In this document: positions 10,673-23,797 of the stretch, piece after piece | Numbering within the stretch: the stretch's first letter is position 1 | How the letters are laid out: each line of letters begins with the position of its first letter | Source of the DNA: Nannochloris sp. 'desiccata' | Taxonomy: Eukaryota > Chlorophyta > Trebouxiophyceae > Chlorellales > Chlorellaceae | Reading direction: 5' to 3' | Assembly: GCA_019044685.2 (NCBI GenBank) | Contig: JAGTXX020000012.1 | Coordinates: 558,001-622,000, forward strand | DNA: 64,000 nucleotides | Notes under the pieces: model-generated | What the model saw: the letters and a program-made list of their open reading frames with translations, nothing else | What the model was told of the DNA's origin: nothing | Databases searched by the model: none | Program-made: the position numbers and the translations under genes

Positions 10673-11347
10673 ATGTCTCTCCATCTCAGATCATCCTCCA
10701 TAATGAATCTTTGCCAGCCCACCACCAGGCCAAACACCAGCGTGAAGGTTTCCTTCAAGCCACATTGCAGATCCACTATTACAACCAGAGCTAACAATCA
10801 CTCAGGACATAGCGAGCAGCAGGTAAAGGCGAATTCTTTCAAGAATTCTGAGGCCACAAGGCGGCACGCTCTCCAGTGCTTACTTGCCACTTTGGCAGCC
10901 ACCTCTACCGCTCGTCCTGCCTTTGCAGCCTCGGAAGGAGACAAAAGACAAGGTGAAATCGCCCACACAGATGCTGAATGGCGTCAAATCTTATCAGAAG
11001 ATCAATACTACGTTTTAAGAAAAGCAGCAACGGAACGCCCAAACAGTTCTCCACTTGCAAGCGAGCACCGCAAGGGAGTCTTTAAATGCGCCGGCTGTGG
11101 AACCCCGGTATACGCTTCTGAAGCTAAATATGAGAGTGGAACTGGATGGCCCAGTTTTTATGACGCCTTGCCTGGGTCGATTGAAGAAGTCTCCGATAAA
11201 TCAATTCCATTTATGGCTCGAGTAGAGGTCCGGTGTAGGAAATGTCAAAGCCATTTGGGGCATGTGTTCCCTGATGGACCAAAGCCGACTGGAATGAGAT
11301 ATTGCATGAATGGATTGGCCATGACATTTGAGCCGGAGGCAGTCTAA
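10673..11347 (+). CDS. MSRB: Methionine-R-sulfoxide reductase B, plastid (possibly lumenal)
   Basis: 224 residues from the first true ATG at 10673. MsrB reduces methionine-R-sulfoxide in oxidised proteins. The domain spans about residues 95-222 with two zinc CxxC pairs (CAGC and CRKC), the conserved SGTGWPSFYDA block, and the catalytic Cys at residue 211 within MRYCMNGLAM. The leader is unusual: a basic Ser/Thr-rich transit-like stretch, then a twin-arginine (TRRHALQ), a hydrophobic core (CLLATLAATSTA) and RPAFAA, which looks like a thylakoid processing site. Known plant MSRBs are stromal, so a lumenal location would be atypical. The enzyme call is firm; the compartment is inferred. Confidence 0.93.
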   Translation: MSLHLRSSSIMNLCQPTTRPNTSVKVSFKPHCRSTITTRANNHSGHSEQQVKANSFKNSEATRRHALQCLLATLAATSTARPAFAASEGDKRQGEIAHTDAEWRQILSEDQYYVLRKAATERPNSSPLASEHRKGVFKCAGCGTPVYASEAKYESGTGWPSFYDALPGSIEEVSDKSIPFMARVEVRCRKCQSHLGHVFPDGPKPTGMRYCMNGLAMTFEPEAV

Positions 11348-11578
11348 AGGAAGAAGAGGCTTTGTTTGGGATTGTTTTTAGGTTCTCAGTTTCGAAGTTT
11401 GACTTTTTGTTGACCCATTTTTTCGGAGGTCCCAAAGAAACCTATAAATATGATAGTTATTGCTTTCTGTAACCTTCAGTAATAGAATGATCATCATATA
11501 GAATTTCCAATGCGATAAACGAAAAAAATCGCCATATTCAGTAGCATTCGCAGCCCTCATCTGAAAAAGAAGAGCAAG

Positions 11579-13345
11579 ATGTCTAAATCTAAACAAGAAT
11601 TAAAACTCTTTACCACACTCTCTTCCCCTCAACCCAGCGCACCACATAAAACGGATACTCAATCCTCAGAGCAGCAACAGGGAACGAGTAAATGGGGATT
11701 ATTCTTCGCTGCAACGCACAGTTTATCCCTGCCAATTGAACGCTTATTGCTGAAAACTTTAAATGCTGATCTAGGAGTTCCAGGATGCATCATCGATCCG
11801 TATGCACTTGCATTTAGATACTCACTCCTGTCCTCGTGGAGATATAAACTCGCGGTGGGGATACTAGCTAGCAATTATAAAAAAATTGTCGAGTCGTCGG
11901 TGGTTGGAGTTCCAGGAATGCTGACGTATCTAGACGCACGCACACGCTGGATAGATGGGCATATTAAATCTGCGGTGCAATCACAAGATGGATTTCACCA
12001 AGTTGTAATTCTCGGTGGAGGCTTTGATACGCGATCTTTAAGACTAGGTGCCCTATTTCCCTCCTTGCAATTTTTTGAGGTGGACTCTGCTCAAATATTG
12101 AACAGAAAGAAGACACTCATAAGTGAACTACCACAAGAATTAGCAACAAAAGATACAAAACCTCAAATAACATTTGTACCAATGGACTGGACAAATCCGA
12201 GCGCCTTAATTCCAGCACTCACAGCAGCGGGATTCCAACCAACCTTGAAGACAATTTTAGTAATGGAAGGCTTGCTGCCCCACTTGGATTCACTCCAATC
12301 AAACACTGTTTTAGCAGATGCAGCAGCTTTATGTGCTCCAGGAAGTAAACTTCTTTTTGATTTCCTTCATTTAGACGCCTTTGACGGTTCAAATAGACTC
12401 TATACAGGCTATTCCACACTCGCTTTAGCTCTAGCGAATAAAGGAGCGCCTTTTAGAAGTGGACACGCGGTTGGATTTTCAGATTGGGTTCGTGCGACAC
12501 AGAGAATCCATTTACGTATTGCAGAGGTGATTTCTCCTCAAAATATCGCGCTTCATTTAGTCAGACCAGAATACGAGGCAGCAGCTGGTGGTGGTGATGG
12601 TATTACCAATAATGCTTTAGAAAGTTCGAGTGAAGAGCAAAACTGGTGCAGTGTAGGACACTGTTTGGCTCCTCTTCGAACATCCCAAGGGCGTGGAAAT
12701 GGTGCAAGTAACAACAGCAATCCTGCTGCAGTTCCATTGTCAATTGCTCTTCCTCAGTTCTATTCTCTCGTCTCAGCAGTGAAAACTGTTCCTCGCATCA
12801 GCCTCAAAGATGCAGCGCCACCTCTCCATTTAGCTTCTTTAAATACCAATGCTGGTGTTCGTCGTACCCAATCTTCTTTGGGGTCTATTTCCGCCCCTAT
12901 CACCTCGTGCTTTTATAGAGGTTTAATTTCTATGATTTGGGGGCATGATACTGATGACGAGGCTGAACACCCAGCGCATCGACCTCCCCCGCCTCCTCCT
13001 TCTCGGGAGACTGTGGCAGGAGAGTGGCCCTTGGAATCGCATCTTCCTGTCTCCTTTCCATCAACCAGCGAGGCTACAGGAGGAGGCGCTTCTTTAAATA
13101 GGTATCAATCTTCAGATTGGTCTCTTATTGCTTCAAGAGGCGGAGAGCAGCAGCAGCATCCTGCTCCTGCTTCTACTAATGCTGCTGCAGGTGCTAGTAG
13201 TTTAGAACATGCGATTTCTATTCCCGAGTATCAAAAATATGACGAGAAAGGAGAAGTAATAAATAAAGTAAAGGATGTTGGTGGCATCGGAGGCAGCGAC
13301 AGTGGTGGTGGTGGGGTTGGCTGGTGGACTTCTTGGATAACTTGA
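11579..13345 (+). CDS. SAM-dependent methyltransferase, leucine carboxyl methyltransferase (LCMT) family
   Basis: Single exon, 588 residues. The N-terminal 330 residues carry the LCMT/Ppm-type fold: VVILGGGFDTRSLRL (SAM-binding loop, about 143-157), FFEVDSAQI (acidic ribose-binding residue), VPMDW and VMEGLLPHL. The family includes LCMT1 and many bacterial 'putative methyltransferases' of unknown substrate, and this protein looks closer to the latter group. From about residue 360 onward the sequence is low complexity (Ser, Pro, Ala, Gly, Gln runs) with no recognisable domain, an extension roughly as long as a normal family member. The substrate cannot be told from sequence. Confidence 0.8.
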   Translation: MSKSKQELKLFTTLSSPQPSAPHKTDTQSSEQQQGTSKWGLFFAATHSLSLPIERLLLKTLNADLGVPGCIIDPYALAFRYSLLSSWRYKLAVGILASNYKKIVESSVVGVPGMLTYLDARTRWIDGHIKSAVQSQDGFHQVVILGGGFDTRSLRLGALFPSLQFFEVDSAQILNRKKTLISELPQELATKDTKPQITFVPMDWTNPSALIPALTAAGFQPTLKTILVMEGLLPHLDSLQSNTVLADAAALCAPGSKLLFDFLHLDAFDGSNRLYTGYSTLALALANKGAPFRSGHAVGFSDWVRATQRIHLRIAEVISPQNIALHLVRPEYEAAAGGGDGITNNALESSSEEQNWCSVGHCLAPLRTSQGRGNGASNNSNPAAVPLSIALPQFYSLVSAVKTVPRISLKDAAPPLHLASLNTNAGVRRTQSSLGSISAPITSCFYRGLISMIWGHDTDDEAEHPAHRPPPPPPSRETVAGEWPLESHLPVSFPSTSEATGGGASLNRYQSSDWSLIASRGGEQQQHPAPASTNAAAGASSLEHAISIPEYQKYDEKGEVINKVKDVGGIGGSDSGGGGVGWWTSWIT

Positions 13346-13434
13346 AATGAATAGAATTCCCTTAATTTGAAGGTATTCAGAAATGTAAACATAAATTTTA
13401 AACTCGTACAAAGAATCAAAACATATGAATATAA

Positions 13435-16400
13435 TTAATGGATAGTACAGTGTAAGCTGGGCCCCCGAGGCTTCTGAGCTGCCGCCTTCTCATGGAAAGT
13501 CAACTCGACCAGTAAATCAAGCTCCCAAGGTTGTAACGGAGGCATAATATCAGGTAAAAAGTATGTAGGTTTCCATAATACCTTCCCTTTAGTAGACATT
13601 AGAGAGCTACTGTGATTAGCATTTGCTTCTTTTCCTTCTGCAGCCTCCACGACATCGTTACCAGAGCCCAGCCATTCATGCACAGTCGAGCTCCACACAG
13701 CTCGTAACAATGGATGTGAACCTAAACCGTGTTCAAACGCCTTTCTTTTATTAATTTCTTTAATAATGCCTCTAATCTCACCACGGTACCTCGACTCTGT
13801 ACCTCGGCTGCAATGTCCCGCTGCCCACATGGCAAGGACAACGCAATACACCGGAAAAAAAGCTGCTTCCAGTTCAGATGTCGAGTCAAATCCAGTAATA
13901 CTTTTCCATCCATGAGGACACGTTTTTATTGCATCCCGCAAAGCAAGAGCAGCTTGTCGGCCCCACGCTAATACTTTCGCAGCCTCTGGGGCACCTTTTG
14001 AAAGTTGTTGACTAGCGACCTCTACAAGAGCCTGTGCTGCTAATTGGACAGCAAGAAGAGGTTCTGAATGTAAATTATCCGCTTCAACTTCAAAAAGACG
14101 TCCTTCAGCAGCATGCAGTCCTTTCTCCTTGTCATTTGCTGCAGCTAAAATTTGGTTTAAAGTCGTTTGCAATGGTTCAATATCACAAATGCGTCTGCAC
14201 AGCATGCGCATCAAAGCAGGTACTGGACCAAGTCTAGCACACAAACCACGCAATACAGCTACATGCACCTTTTCAACACATCCAGTACGAGGTGGTGCTC
14301 CTTCCCACCCTTCCATTGTGGCTGCAGCAGCGGCTGCAGCAGCATCGCGCACGTCACTATCTTCATCTTCCAGCAGAGTTACGATGGCGTCCCAGGCAGC
14401 CACTTGATGCTCGTGTAACTGAATCAAGATTTCATTCGTATGCGATTCATTCTGACTGGTGGAAATAGAGCTAAAAGTAGTAGAACATTCAAGAAGGCCA
14501 GAAGAGCCGAGCATGGCAACGGTGGCAAGGCGAAGTTCTGAAATTTGATCAGATGAAGAATTTTCAGTCCCAAGGGCAGCTACCAGTCCAATTTCCTCAA
14601 TATTACTATTATTTCCGAGGGCCAATATAGAGTGTAAAAGAGGACCGAGAGATATAAGAGCGTATCTTCTAGTGACAGGATCAGGAGCGTGCTGTGCATG
14701 CTGAGCTACAGCAGCAAAGAATTTGAGCAGAGCAGCTTCACTGCCACCATCGAGAACAGAAAGAGAGATTTTTTGATGCGAGAGAAGCAAAGAAAGCACA
14801 TGCACTGTGCGTCGAAGGGACTTTTCGTGGGCTTCTCTGGTGATATGTAGGCCGAGAACAGCGCATAATGCAGCTCGATCAGCAGGAGAAAGTACTGCAG
14901 AACTAGCGCTCTTCACACCAGTTTCAGAACCACTACCTGGCAGATTACCGTCGCCTAGCAATCGAAGACAAGCCTTTAAAGCTGCAGATCGTACTTCACT
15001 ACGTCCATGTTGCAGTGCTACAGTCACCTCATCAACCCAAATTTGTTGACTATTAGAAAATAACAGTAAAGGGGTCCACAGCAGGCGCAGCAGGGTGGCC
15101 TCTTTTAAAGCAACTCCAGACATAATTTGATTACTAAATGTCCCTTGACTTAATTCCATAACACCTTGCCATGCATTTTTGCTTGCAAGTTGCACAAAAG
15201 AAATCGCAGTAGTTGCTCTTGCTGCTGTTTCCTGATATTTTTGGCAGCCAGGAGAACTAAGTATCAGCGCAGCTAAAGCTTCAACTAATCTGAGGAAAGC
15301 ATGGCTCAAAGGTGGGCAAGGGAATCTCCCAAGAGTGCACACAGCAGCACAACTTTTCAGAGGCGTTGCAACTGCAGAAAGCAGAGCCTCACCATGCACC
15401 GCAGCCACATCGTGGTTGTCAGCAACCATAAGCACCAACTCCACCACCTGCAGCAGCTGCCCTTGCACAACGTTTGCGTTCCATTCTACCTGGTTCAAAG
15501 CAAGTGTTGAAGCTAATTTCAAAGAAATAGCGACTTCTGTGGCAAGGTCACCAGTAACTTGAACGATTGCTTCTGCTGGCACCAGTGGCACCAGCGCTTT
15601 TGCTGCTTGTTGCCTTACTGCCATTGGACGAGCAGCTGTACAGCGCTGCACCAACGGAATAAAAGCTGCAGGAGAAGCAACAGTTGATGAAGAGCTGCTA
15701 TTCTGGCCACCAAAAAGAGGACCACCACTACCATAACTGGCATTATCACTCTCAAATTCTGAGCGACAGGCAAAACTAAGTGGTTGGGCCCTGGTATCAG
15801 GTTCCAACCGCATCAACAACGTTAAGATAGGCGATAAAGAAGGGTGTAAATCTTTAGAACCTGCTTCCAACTCCTCTGCTGCACGCTGCAACTGTGCTAA
15901 TAAAAATGGGTGCAAAGAAGGGTGTATAGCAAAGAATTCCGCAGCAGTCACAGCACGTTTGCTAGAGATAGATCTCGTTGTAACATTCGCAAAACCTAAA
16001 ACTTTGATAAGCAAGGTTGTGAAACACAGCATTGCTGCGTTGCGAACTTCCCACTCTGGAGCAGCCAGCGCAGTAATAGAAACTTGAAGCCCTTTTGAAT
16101 GGAAGGCCCCTGCTTCTATAAGAATTTCAGTATCACTAAATGCCATACGCAGAGCATTAAATGCGTGCACCCGTGGCCAACATTGTGACAAATCTTCAGC
16201 ACTAGCAGCTGCAAAAAGCTCTTCAAAACCACGTGCAGCAAGCATTCTGGCACCTCCCCCTGGTTTTGCACGTAGTAAAGCTTGAATCGCATAAGGAAGG
16301 CCTGAAGAACGACGAATAATATCACGACGAGTCTGGCCAGGTCTGTTCATATGGTTAATAAGGCGAGTGAGCCACTGCACAGGCAACTCGGAAAGTGAGC

Positions 16401-19400
16401 TTGGCAGGTCAGCTCCCATCACTGCAGCAGCGAACGCTTCTAAACTTGGTTGTGTCTTATCCACAACGCCAGTATGTTTAGATTCGAGCAAAATGCGAAT
16501 TAAAAGTTCACCAGCAGAGATAATTTTGGAAGGAGGAAGCAACGGAGTAAAGGAAGAGGAGGTTTCTTCATTAGCAGCAGCACCATTAGTCCCACCAACA
16601 GAAGAGGAGGGAGCAACAATTGGAGCGACTTGACACAAGGTTCCAATGACCATTGCCAGCTCTTTTGCATTCATCCAACACGCAGAAGTGATAACTTGAG
16701 CTTCAGGGCCAAGCAACGCATTGGTGCTACCTTGTCCTTCTTCACCGCCATCGAGCACTTCAACAGCAGTGCTGTAGTCATTTGCTTCCACATCTGCAGC
16801 TCCTACTCTCGTCATTTCTTCAGGCATAGACAGTATTGGGATCACAAGATTGTTTAAACGTTTCAAAGCGATAAGCAGGCGTTCAGCAATGGCTTGGGTA
16901 GAGGACCGGCTTTCAGAGTCTGATAATAACGCAATCCACGGGACAGCAGGCAATATATATCTGTAAAGTGCAGAAATGAATTTAAAATGAACATTTCGAT
17001 AATTAGGAAGATATAAGAAAAGTCGAAATGAGCAGACAGAATAGTGAGGAGCAAAACAAGTATCTCGCCTTACCTCAGCGCAAGCAATGGTCCATGTGCC
17101 AAGCTTTCTCTAGATGCAGCAGTCAAATCAAACTCTCCGGCATCAATTCTACTCAATATCAAAGAAATCATAGTCGCTAAAAAGTCTAGAACAGCATTAT
17201 ATCCAGCTCCAGAATGCGTTGCTGCCGATCGATAAACCACTGCTGGGTGCACACCAATTCGCCAGCCTTGAGACCCAATCACAAAATGCTCGAAAACAAG
17301 CAGTAGAATACGAGCTCCAGCATCACAACTTTTCAATTTTGGGCTGCTTAAAAGCCGCAACCCCCACTGCAGCAACGTGTGCACCTGTTTTGGGGTGTTG
17401 AGCCCAGGCAAAGGCGCTGGCAAAAGGAGCAAAGCTTCTGCTGCTGATTCTCGAACCTTATCCCACGAGTCTACAACGCACCCCAACAACATATTCACCA
17501 CAGAAGGTTGATAAAAACTTTCTGAAAACGGTTGAAAAAGATCAGATGTAAGACTTGCACCTGCAGCGCCATCTCCTTTCCTCAAAGCAGCGAGGGGGCC
17601 CTTTCGCCTAAAAGAAGACTTAAATCTTGCAGCTGGTTGCTGCTGCTGGCTTTCGTCTTCGTAAACGATACTAGTAGAAGTTGCAATAGGCAATAAATCG
17701 CCAAATACTTCGAGTAACATGCATAAAATGTCTACAGCCATATATTTTCTGGCATATTGAGCTCGAGGATACGCATTAGCTACAACCCCAGCACTAAACC
17801 GCTGAAGCCATGCTTCGCAGCGTTTGACCTCTTCAACAGAACCCGGTGGAAAATCTTTAGGCCGGCCGAGAATAGCAGCAGAACCGATGCGGATTCGAGC
17901 TAAAAGTCGACCTAAAGGCGGAACTATGTTTTGTCGAACATAAGAAGAGGTGGTGTGCATGTCCATGTTAAGGGCTTCTTGCACTAGCTCCAGCTCTTCT
18001 GGTGTAGGCAACGCAGTAGTTCGTGGATGAATACAGATTAGTTGAAGAGCGACGCTTCGAAGAGCATCAGAATGGTGAGTGACAGCGAGGTGAAGCAGTG
18101 CTGAAATATCGACAAGAGGGGTTGCTGCTGCGCCTGCTGTGGTATTATTTGCTGTGGCAGAGGCGCAGAAAGAATGAAGATCTTGGATAAGATTGAGTTT
18201 ACGACCAGCAGAAAGAAGACCAACCACAGCAAAAGCCTGCACAAAGTTTAAAACATTAGGGGAAAATGAGCAGCACCGGGTAAATTTATTATTTTGAGAA
18301 AACGGCAAGAATAAGGGCCACAGACAGGCTTTCTCTAGCCTATTAGTTGGGCTATATAAGCACTTGTGAATTTTACTATGGTAAAGCGGTTAATTTATAA
18401 GAGAACTTACTGCAACATCTTCTGTAGCTTGCACAGCTACCTCGCGAAACAATATTTCCAGCACTTTTGGCTCAGTCTCAGCCACAGCAGGCACAGCGTA
18501 TGTACAGGCCACTTTTCTAGCTGCCTCATCTGTACTGCACAAAGCATCAGTAATCTGAGGAACCCAATGTCTTTGCCACGCTTTATTCGCAGCAGCAATA
18601 TCATCACCACTATTGTTTGGAGCAGCAGTTTCTTCTTGTAACTTTGACCACAGCACGCTCAGCATCAGCGTCGCAGGACTGGTCAACGCAGCATTATACG
18701 CCATTGCTTCTAAAGTCTCCGCTACCAGCTTAGGATGTAGGCTTAGTAACTTTTCTGCTCCGATGTGAGGTACAAGTGCAGCTAAGGGGCTGTAGCGTCG
18801 TTTCTGCTCAGGAGCCAAGGCCAGCAAATCTCTAGCTACGCTAACGAAGAAATCCTCTTTTGATTCTCGAAGAGCAATAGATTTGTCTGAGTTTTGAAGG
18901 TCTACCAAGGTGAGAAGCTGCGCAAACTGTTGATAGGCCAAGCGCCAGGCATTGACTTGTGTGTCATCCCAGCTTTGCCACAGCACGCGCAGCAGGAGCT
19001 GCTGTTGAGATGACGTAAGTACTAGTTTAGGACTCGAAGCACCACTACAGTTGCTTTTGAGTTCATTCTCGACAGTAACCCTCTGAGTCTTATCCTTCTT
19101 CTGCTTCTTTTCTTTTTTACTTTCTTTACCGACGCCACCTCTATTGCTACAAGGTTGGTGCTTCCACTGTCCAATCAGGTGCTCTACGCAGATAAGCAAT
19201 GTTTGTAGAGCCATAGTCTTAAATTTTAAATCAATAGACGCATTCATTGCGTTGCAAAGAGTGCATACGACGCCATCAGTAAGAAAATACCAAGAGCTCT
19301 CCCCCTCTTGTTCTTGTTGATTTCCTGTAGTAGACGCCTTAGGAACCACAGCAACGATCAGGTCGGCTGTTGGCGTGCTTTGTAAAAATCCACGTAGCAT

Positions 19401-20703
19401 GCATAACGCAGCAATAGGTCTTAACGTTTGTAGCTCAGTTTGCAGCGAAGAATTCTTATCTTTAACTAAATAAGAACTTACCCAGCCTTGCGGCGGCGGC
19501 GGCAGCGAGGATGAAAAAGCCAGCGAGGTTGCCTTCAAATCCATCAACAAGCCAGTAGCTATATTGGCAGCAACAACAGTGGACTCTACGTTTGGTAGTG
19601 TGAATGTAGTGCATAGAGCCACTGCAGCTGAAGCCATGCATTCTTTGGGCAGAGTGCCCTTTTTCATTATTTCAAACAGACAGTCAGACGCTTGGCAAAC
19701 CACTTTTTCTAGTTGTTGCTCCTTCTTCACACCAACGCTTTCCTCTTGTTCTACTTCGACTACCCCTTCATTTATATCCCCATTCACTATTGTACTATTT
19801 ATATCATTATCACTCGCAGTACTGCTACTAGTCATATTCATAATGGTGGTACAATCCCGTAGCATTGCATAGATGACACAGACACGTTGACTCACTGCCT
19901 GTATATTTTGCCATCCTACAGCCCCACAATCACCCACAGCATGCAACGCACGGTCAACACTTTCTTCTAATAAATCAACGGTATAAGATAACAGGGGGAT
20001 GAAACAGTGTACAGTACAGGATCTATATTCAGGAAAGAACAGGAAAGACTCCAAAGAAGAGGTGACATCGATTGGATTTTTATTACTGGGAAGAAAAGTT
20101 CTCCTATCTGCCTCTGCTATTTTTCCAACCTTTCCTTCGTCCAATTTCTCAGATACTGCACTATTATCTAAAGCAAGAAATCGGGTATATCTGGTGGAAA
20201 GGTAGGCGTTCATCAAGGCTAGATAAGCAGAGGGAAGGAGTTTCAATTGGCCAAGGAGCGGTTTGTGGAGAGCCTTGGTGCCGGGGGAGAGAATAAGATC
20301 ACAGAGCAGCTCGATCATAGTTTGTGCAGTACTATTAATACCGCCTCTAGGATCTAAAGAGTGTATTTCGGTGGTGACGCTAGTCAGAAGGAGCTTTAAA
20401 ACAGGTGCTCGTTCTTTAAAAGGTGCAGTGGCAGAAGCGGTGATTGAGGATGCAAAGGAGGACAATGCTGGATCTGTGTTTGGCGATTCAATAATCGCCT
20501 CTATCTGCGGAAACAGAATAAAACGCGGATCTTAATTGGATGGCTAAAAGACAGTTAATCACAAGAATAAAAAACAAATGTTCGGATTCACATCACCCGA
20601 TCCAAAGTATTACCTTGGAAAACAAAGCAGGGCACAATATGACAGGCCATTCATTTAGAGCTTTTCTCCTAGGCTCTGGCGTCATATTATTAGCCGCAGA
20701 CAT
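13435..20703 (-). CDS. THADA: THADA / Trm732 homologue (tRNA 2'-O-methylation regulator, HEAT-repeat giant)
   Basis: Four exons, 20614-20703, 18411-20504, 17074-18236 and 13435-16960, join in phase to 2290 residues. The first exon is short (30 residues, starting MSAANNMTPEPRRK) and was found from its GT donor and the in-frame acceptor at 20505-20507; the long second exon has no true ATG. The DUF2428 signature is clear in the last exon (about residues 1320-1480): IIRRSSGLPYAI, RVHAFNALRMAF and the WEVRNAAMLCFTTLLIKVLG stretch. The rest is Ala/Leu-rich helical repeat. Yeast Trm732 partners Trm7 for 2'-O-methylation of tRNA position 32; animal THADA also has roles at the ER. Length matches human THADA (about 1950) with added loops. 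Confidence 0.9.
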
Positions 20704-21138
20704 ATTTCTTAATTGCCAACTATCGGCCGTTCAACAAGTGAATTGAAATGTATCTTGTTCGATATGTTTTAAATGATAATAGACCTTTAATTTGCAATCA
20801 GTAACTCAGGAGCAATTATATGAATTAGCTCATATATATGCATGCATGTGAATGTGCTGAATTATTATGCACTTTCAAGAGGACCATTCTCTGTTTTGAA
20901 TCCGCTGCTAGCAAGCAGAGCAGGAGGGGGTGGACATTGACATATGCTGAAAAGGTTGGAGCTAAGTATAGCTAAAATGCGCAGTATTACATTATAAAGT
21001 AGGTACTCGGAAGCAGTAGAAAGGTTGAGATTTCCTCTTCTCTTCAAAGAAAAAACCAATATCTAGATGGAGAAAATAATAATAAACAACGGCTGATGCG
21101 AGAGATGAGAGTTCTGTACACTATTCCAATTTGTAAAT
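20704..21138. other. Intergenic region, THADA promoter side and transferrin 3' flank
   Basis: No gene is seen. The right part (about 20960-21060) is the 3' flank of the minus-strand transferrin gene. It matches, in inverted orientation, the 3' flank of the plus copy near 25640-25730; both share the context of TCTACTGCTTC and TAATACTGCG. The duplicated block therefore reaches past the coding region. Confidence 0.55.
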
Positions 21139-23797
21139 TTAGACCTTTGCATCCATTCCAGAGACGGTAATAGGTCTTCCAACATCAACGTCAAAGTTAA
21201 TGTACTTTCCTCCACGCTTTTTATAGATTACCAACCCTACAACACCGGCAATGATGCCAGCAACGGCAACGCCAATCACGATTCCAGCAATGGCCCCCCC
21301 ACTGAGACCACTGCTACTAGAAGTCTCAGGAGCCTCATCCATAGTTTCAATACCCTTGAAGGCAGCATTTGTTTCAGTGCCAAAGTAGTCAAGGAAAGAT
21401 CCATCGACAGCCTGCAACGAAGAGAGAAAAGAGAATTAGCAAGTTGCTCGAATGAAAACAAAAAAAAAAAAAAAGGTGAGAAACAAAATTCCATCTATCA
21501 ATATTTAGATGTAGTTATATGACTATGAAACGTACATCAAGGCTCTTGGTATTTGCAGTCAAAATAAATCCTTCGGCTTCGCCAATATCAGCAGCAGCTT
21601 CCAAGAATCGAGGATTCTTTCCAGCATTCACCAACGCTTCTTTCACCTTTGCGCCTTCAGGAGTCCTCTGCAAAGATACGTCGCCCACAAAGGCTTGACT
21701 AGGCACCCCAGCAAAGTTGCATCGTTGGAAATCAGTCACTGCCGCACAGCCTCCAAGAGGACACAGCAGACGGAGGTCATCTAATGCCAAGGTAGACCAA
21801 GCTTCAGGAGCGGAACCGTCACGAGCGACTTGAGGAGCAGTATCATGCTTCGTAAAAGCAACATCACACACACCGTCATTCAACCCACGAATAGTACCAG
21901 GATAGTCATAATAAGGGGAATCTTCAGTGCAATCACCACCACAACCAGTACAAAGGGGTTCCCAGGCAGTACCACTGGTTGTAGGACCGTCCGAAGTCAC
22001 ACGAGGAGCACAGACATTTGAGAAGAAATCAGCAACTGATTCAGCGTCTGTATTAACTCCACGCTCAGAATTTTTCACACTCATTGCTCCAGAGTCAACA
22101 AGGTATCCAACAGGCATATTCCAGCCAGCAGTTTTGCGGTAGCCAGTATGACAGGCGTTCTTCCCCTTTAAGTCGGAAAGAGAGACACCATCGGTGCAGA
22201 ATTCTTTTTTAACGACAGCAACAGAGAAATATTCTTTGCCGACTCTTCCGCCGTAGTTTTCAGAGACAATAGGCTCTAAGCCATAGTCTCTGTTGGCAGT
22301 ATAAGCGAAACTAGGCCCAAATTTAGTCAAGTCAGCACCACCGTCGCGTACAAGCCTCATACAGCCTTCTTCGGAGCCTCCAGCGACACACGAGAAGGAA
22401 ACACCCTCCGCCGCATCGTTAGCAAGCGCCATTGCAGCATTGCATCTCTGCAACAAAGATGCATCATTACCCTCAGCAGGAATGCACATACGGTACTGGC
22501 CTGGGGCGGAAGGGGTGGCGGCAGGAGCTTGAACAGGGGCAGCAGCAGCTTGAGCAGGAGCGGGAGCTTGACTGGTTGCTAATTCCTGGATACCGTTGAA
22601 AGCTGAGACGAGACCAGCATCAAAGAACTCATCAAAAGGTTCGTCTTGGCTCTTCAGTCCAGTAGTTCCAGCAGCAACAACAAAATTTGGCAACCCAGCA
22701 ACTTCGGTCACAGCTGCTAAGAAGGCAGGAGAGGTATTTGCAGCTGTGATCAAAGCGGATTTAATATTTCTGCCAAGAGTATTGCTTTGAAGAGCGCTGC
22801 TGCCAACAATAGCGTGACTAGGAACTCTTGCCAAATTGCACTGAGCGAAGTTATCTACGGTCTGGCATCCACCACTGGGGCATAATAAGCGGAAATCTTC
22901 TTGAGCTCCATTTGCCCAGGTTTCAGGAGCTGAACCGTCAGTGGTGTAGGTCAAGGCAACGTCTTGTTTAGTGAAGGCAACGTCACAGACATCGTCCATA
23001 AGCCCACGAAGGGTACCAGGGTAGTCGTAATAAATGGAATCTTCAGTGCAGTCGCCGGCACAAGCAGTACAAAGAGGGGGCCAAGAAGCGCCTCCGGCAG
23101 CTGGGCCATCGGAAGTTACACGAGGAGCACAGACTTCAGAAAAGAAGCTAGCGACCGTTTGTGCGTCAGCTTGGACGTTGGGATCGGTAGAAACAACTTC
23201 CGCGACGTTCTCATCAACAAGGAAGCCTACTGGAGCCACCCAACCAGCAGTTTTGCGGTAGCCAGTGTGGCAAGAGCGTTTGCCCTTCAAATCAGCGAAA
23301 GTAGGTGTGCCAGTAGCGCAGAAAGATGCAGGGACAACAGCTACTGCGTAGTATTCGGTAGCTTCAGTAGAGTTGTTGTATAACTCGGCTACGATAGGCT
23401 CTAACTCGAAGTCGTTCTTTGCTTCCAACAATTCGGCTGCGCCAAAACTGGTTAGCTCAGCTGTACCCGCTTGAATCGCCTCCATACAGGCTTGAGGGCT
23501 GCCACCCTGAACACAGCTGAAACGAATACCCGTTGTAGCATTGTTGGCAAGACTTAAAGCTTCAGTGCATGATTCGACATCAGCGGGTGTTGCAGCTGAT
23601 GGAATGCACATTCGAACGTCTTGCCCAGATGTGGCCTGCAACAGAGGTGCTAGGTTAGATGAATTGAATGAAAACTAGCAGGAGGTATTGAAGTTTTCTG
23701 TGTGGGGTCTTACCTGTTGAAGGTTTCTCATTGCATTGGCAACAGTGGCCAAGGCAATTACCGCCACAGCGGCCTTGATGAACGATTGCTGCATCAT
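21139..23797 (-). CDS. Two-lobed membrane-anchored transferrin (phytotransferrin-like)
   Basis: Three exons, 23714-23797, 21536-23635 and 21139-21411, give 818 residues. Residues 1-22 are a signal peptide (MMQQSFIKAAVAVIALATVANA). Two transferrin lobes follow (about 30-380 and 405-728), joined by an Ala/Pro/Gln linker. Each lobe has the anion-binding block CHTGYRKTAGW, a (Y)YxVAVV strand, a YYDYPGT block and a CDVAFTK block, all aligning with transferrins. The His of the N-lobe PSHAIVG block is present; the C-lobe has PSQAFVG. A Ser-rich stalk precedes a C-terminal membrane helix (GGAIAGIVIGVAVAGIIAG...), then a basic cytosolic tail containing YINF, a tyrosine-based endocytic signal. Such proteins bind ferric iron at the surface of algae. 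It diverges from the plus-strand copy. Confidence 0.9.
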
